The notes beneath the pieces are model-generated. The model had not been told where the DNA came from, made no database searches, and saw only the letters and a program-made list of their open reading frames with translations. A stretch of DNA of 7,480 bases. Source: Pelomonas sp036404855. Its GTDB lineage: Bacteria > Pseudomonadota > Gammaproteobacteria > Burkholderiales > Burkholderiaceae_C. Shown piece after piece: positions 4,742-7,480 of the stretch (positions within the stretch are counted from its first letter, which is position 1; every line of letters starts with the position of its first letter). A program made the translations under genes and the position numbers. Location of the stretch: assembly GCF_036404855.1 (NCBI RefSeq), contig NZ_DASWYS010000090.1:1-7480 (forward strand), written 5' to 3'.

Positions 4742-7480
4742 ATGAAATCCGTGAAGAGGTGGGGGGCGGCTCTGCTGACTGCCGCGGGGATCTGCACGGC
4801 CGCGATGGCCGTGGTGCCGCGCTTTGAGCCCATCGGCGATCCCGGCGCGGTGCGGGACAACGTCGTGTCGGCGCTGGCACTGGACGCCCGCGGCCTGCTG
4901 TGGGCTGGCTCGCCTGAAGGGCTGCTGCGCTTCGACGGCTACGCCTTTCGCCGCTACCCGCTCGCTGGCCCCGACGGCCACTTGCTGCCCGAGCAGTTCG
5001 TGCGCGCCATGCTGCCCGACCCGCGCGGCTGGATGTGGGTGGCCGCCGGCAACAGTGGCCTGGTGCGCATGGACATGGCTACAGGCCGCTGGGACCGTTG
5101 GGCTCGTGACGGTAGGTCGGCCGACGAGACGGCCCCCGCCGCCAACACAGTACGCACCCTCGCGCTGGAGCAGGATGGCACGCTGTGGATAGGCGGCAGC
5201 GGCGGCCTCGACCGCTTCGACGTCAAGACCCAACGCTTCACCCACCACCGCGGCCGGGACGACGGCCTGCCCGACCCGCGTGTACAGACTCTCCTCGTAG
5301 ATCGCCAGGGCACGCTGTGGATCGGCACCTGGCGCGGCCTTGCGCGCAAGGCGCCGGACGGCCCGATCGAGGCGCTGGATGTCGACGTCGGCGACCAGCT
5401 CGTCACGCTGATCAGCGAGACGCTGGACGGTCGCATCATCATCGGCACCGCCCAGGGGCGGCTGCGCGCGCTGTCGCCGCAGGGCCAGCCGCTGCCCTTC
5501 AGCCCCGGCGCCCAGCCGGGCGCCACGTCGGGCGCCTGGCCCGTCATGGCCATGGCCCAGCCCGATGCCGACGAGTTGTGGTTCGGTGACGCCTCGGGCC
5601 TGTCGCGGCGGCGCGCGACCGACGGCGCATTGATTGAGCGCCTGCCCGCCACTGGCGCCGGCAGCGCACCGCGCAGCGACGTGCGCGCGCTCATGCGCGA
5701 CCCCGCCGGCACTGTCTGGGCTGGCAGCTATGGCGGCGGGCTGATGCGCCACGTGCCGTCGCTGCCTGGCCTGTCCATGGTGCGCGAGGGCATCGGCGCC
5801 GTCTCCGGTGCGCTGGATGTGCGCAGCATCCTGCAGTTGGACAACGGCGAGATCTGGCTGGGCACGCTGGCCGGTGGCATCGAGCGGCGAGACCGCCAGT
5901 TGCAGCCTCTGGGCCTGGTCGCCCAGGGCAGCGGCGGCCTGCCGCAGGGCCGGGTCAATGCATTGGGGCAGACGCGGGACGGCTCCGTCTGGGTCGCGGT
6001 GGATACCCAGTTGCTGCGCTTCGACACGCAAGGCCGCTGGAAAGAGACGCTGCGCAGCGGCAACGCCGTGCCGCGGCGCTTCCATGCCACCGACGATGGC
6101 GCACTTTGGATCGCGACGCTGGACGGCGTCATGCGCTGGACGCCCTCCAAACCCGTCATGCGCGCCATTCCGACGGCCGGCCTGGTGGGTGGGACCGGCG
6201 AAGTCAATGCCTTCGCCGCCCTGCCCGACGGCAGCTTGTGGGCCGGCGGCGCAGCGGGCCTGTTCCGAGTCGCCAAGCCTGGCGCGGACGAGCCGGTGGC
6301 GGAGTGGGTGGAGCCCACGGGGCTGACCGGTCAGACCGTGCTGGGCATGGCGGTCGACCTGGCTGGCCGCCTCTGGGTGGACACCGGTACCGGCCTGCAT
6401 CGCCTCGTCGAGAGCAACGGCCGGCATGCGCGCTTCGAGGTCATCGGTGCCTCCGACATTGGCGGAGCCTTCGGTGCCAACCTGCTGTTCGACAAGCAGG
6501 GCCGCGTCTGGTCGCAGCGCAACATGTATGACCCGCGCAGCGGCGAGCGCCGCGAACTCGGCGCGGCCGACGGCGCCGACCTTGGGACCGGCTGGTTCCG
6601 CGCCTATGCCCAACTGGATGACGGTCGCATGCTGTTCGGCGGCGCGCGCGGCTTGTTGGTCATTGACCCGGAACGCTTTGCGCCCTGGACCTACAAGCCG
6701 CCGCTGGTCGTGTCCGAGCTGCGCGTGGACGGAGAGGAGCGCGCACTGCCGGAAGGCGGTGCCGTCGTCCTGGCGCCCGGCGAGCGCGGCTTCAGCGTGG
6801 CCTTCGCGTCGCTGGACTACAGCCAGCCCGGCCGCAACCGCTACCGCTACAGCCTCGAAGGACTGGACAGCGGCTGGATCGCCGCAGGTGCGCAAGGCCG
6901 TTCGGCGGCGTACACGAACCTGGCGCCTGGCCGCTATGTGCTGCGCGTCCAGGGCAGCAATCGGGACGGTGCCTGGAGCCCCAGCGAACTCCGCATTCCC
7001 GTCGACGTCCACGCGGCCTGGTGGCAGACGCGCTGGGCGCAAGCCCTGGCCCTCGCCGCGGCCGTGCTGTTGGTGGCCGGTATCGTCAACATGCGCACGC
7101 GCCTGCTGCTGCGCCATCGCCGCGTGCTGGAGGCCCGCGTGCAGGAACGCACCGAGGCGCTGGAGGCTGCCACGGCCGCGTTGACGGCCAAGTCCGTCGA
7201 GCTCGAGGAGGCCAGCCTCACCGACCCGTTGACCGGCCTGCGCAACCGCCGCTTCCTGGACCGTCAGATGCCCGCCGACGTGGCGCTGGCCGTGCGCCAC
7301 TACGAGCCGCCTGCGGCCGCCGGCGAAGACTGCGAGCAGGATCTGCTCTTCTTCCTCATCGACATCGACCATTTCAAGCGCATCAACGATGCCCATGGCC
7401 ACATGGCTGGCGATGCGGTGCTGATGCAGATGCGCGGCCGGCTGGAGCAGGTCTTCCGCGCCACCGACTACCTGGTGCGC
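4742..7480 (+). CDS. Membrane diguanylate cyclase with two-propeller and Y_Y_Y sensor domains, copy 2 (runs off right edge)
   Basis: The frame from the ATG at 4742 is open for 913 codons to the last base. It is a paralogue of the preceding gene with the same domain order. The signal peptide is about 1-23 (MKSVKRWGAALLTAAG, cut after AMA). Some 14 blades follow (for example RGLLWAG, DGTLWIG, DGSLWAG, QGRVWSQRN). Then come a Y_Y_Y domain (RYRYSLEGLDSGW, GRYVLRVQGSN), WWQTRW at 760-765, a membrane helix at about 765-782, a coiled coil to about 814 and the GGDEF domain starting LTDPLTGLRNRR. Asp874 (LIDIDHFK), the IND and GHMAGD elements and the inhibitory site Arg906-Asp909 are present. The window ends at Arg913, so GG(D/E)EF itself is not seen; intact catalysis is inferred from copy 1. 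The cyclase loop is seven residues shorter than in copy 1. A divergent ligand preference is likely given the changes in the blades, but the signal is unknown. Confidence 0.95.
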   Translation, partial: MKSVKRWGAALLTAAGICTAAMAVVPRFEPIGDPGAVRDNVVSALALDARGLLWAGSPEGLLRFDGYAFRRYPLAGPDGHLLPEQFVRAMLPDPRGWMWVAAGNSGLVRMDMATGRWDRWARDGRSADETAPAANTVRTLALEQDGTLWIGGSGGLDRFDVKTQRFTHHRGRDDGLPDPRVQTLLVDRQGTLWIGTWRGLARKAPDGPIEALDVDVGDQLVTLISETLDGRIIIGTAQGRLRALSPQGQPLPFSPGAQPGATSGAWPVMAMAQPDADELWFGDASGLSRRRATDGALIERLPATGAGSAPRSDVRALMRDPAGTVWAGSYGGGLMRHVPSLPGLSMVREGIGAVSGALDVRSILQLDNGEIWLGTLAGGIERRDRQLQPLGLVAQGSGGLPQGRVNALGQTRDGSVWVAVDTQLLRFDTQGRWKETLRSGNAVPRRFHATDDGALWIATLDGVMRWTPSKPVMRAIPTAGLVGGTGEVNAFAALPDGSLWAGGAAGLFRVAKPGADEPVAEWVEPTGLTGQTVLGMAVDLAGRLWVDTGTGLHRLVESNGRHARFEVIGASDIGGAFGANLLFDKQGRVWSQRNMYDPRSGERRELGAADGADLGTGWFRAYAQLDDGRMLFGGARGLLVIDPERFAPWTYKPPLVVSELRVDGEERALPEGGAVVLAPGERGFSVAFASLDYSQPGRNRYRYSLEGLDSGWIAAGAQGRSAAYTNLAPGRYVLRVQGSNRDGAWSPSELRIPVDVHAAWWQTRWAQALALAAAVLLVAGIVNMRTRLLLRHRRVLEARVQERTEALEAATAALTAKSVELEEASLTDPLTGLRNRRFLDRQMPADVALAVRHYEPPAAAGEDCEQDLLFFLIDIDHFKRINDAHGHMAGDAVLMQMRGRLEQVFRATDYLVR

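Larger units (their letters stand above)
1585..7480 (+). repeat. Tandem full-length gene duplication (two paralogous sensor cyclases)
   Basis: The two sensor genes align from signal peptide to cyclase domain with start-to-start distance 3157 bases. Identical DNA blocks remain in the cyclase part: 4054-4073 equals 7205-7224 (20 bases), and 4079-4103 equals 7230-7254 (25 bases). By hand count, 58 of 82 residues match from GAFGANLL through blades 13-14, 30 of 48 match over the first blade region, and 41 of 45 match from LFFLID to the end of copy 2. Many third-position changes show the duplication is not recent. Confidence 0.9.

Noticed and set aside
2056..4860. Open reading frame of 934 codons on the minus strand across the first sensor gene
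   Set aside because: It is in codon register with the sense gene, so a stop needs a sense TTA, CTA or TCA codon, which are very rare at this GC content. The translation has no recognisable domain and is full of low-complexity Ala/Gly/Gln/Arg.
4499..7402. Open reading frame of 967 codons on the minus strand across the second sensor gene
   Set aside because: Same register effect as in copy 1. That both paralogues show it follows from shared codon use and does not indicate an antisense gene.
4742..7480. Copy 2 as a decaying pseudogene, because no stop-terminated frame is seen
   Set aside because: The frame from 4742 is open to the last base with all domains aligned to copy 1. It lacks a stop only because the window ends.

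Overview
The window is a GC-rich proteobacterial chromosome segment. I lean towards Burkholderiales (Comamonadaceae/Roseateles-like) because of the style of the UbiH-like protein and the AGAAT-plus-six-bases arrangement in front of ATG starts. Xanthomonadaceae-type bacteria carry similar propeller diguanylate cyclases and cannot be excluded. I see no mobile element, CRISPR array, rRNA or tRNA. Almost the whole window is ordinary protein-coding DNA.

Layout. Bases 1-427 (minus strand) hold the N-terminal part of a UbiH-type FAD monooxygenase of ubiquinone biosynthesis, which runs off the left edge. A 112-base divergent intergenic region follows. Bases 540-1523 (plus) encode a complete aldo/keto reductase closely resembling the Kv-channel beta subunit (AKR6) group. 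After 61 bases comes a 1046-residue membrane sensor, bases 1585-4725. It has a signal peptide, 14 propeller blades (probably two seven-bladed beta-propellers), a Y_Y_Y domain, one membrane helix, a coiled coil and a GGEEF diguanylate cyclase domain. Sixteen bases after its stop, a second, paralogous sensor starts at 4742. It has the same architecture, is open to the right edge, and is cut at the arginine two residues before the expected GG(D/E)EF motif.

How the genes work together. The two sensors are a full-length tandem duplication that has diverged. Both should read a periplasmic or envelope signal through the propellers and control cytoplasmic c-di-GMP synthesis. Both keep the RxxD product-inhibition site. 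The ubiquinone gene and the reductase are redox enzymes, and nothing in the sequence ties them mechanistically to the sensors.

The most interesting points are the tandem 14-blade sensor pair and its uneven divergence, an enlarged and variable loop inside the cyclase domain, and a -10-like hexamer placed exactly six bases before both sensor ATGs without a Shine-Dalgarno sequence, which suggests leaderless transcripts. I did not find a clearly new type of biological system.
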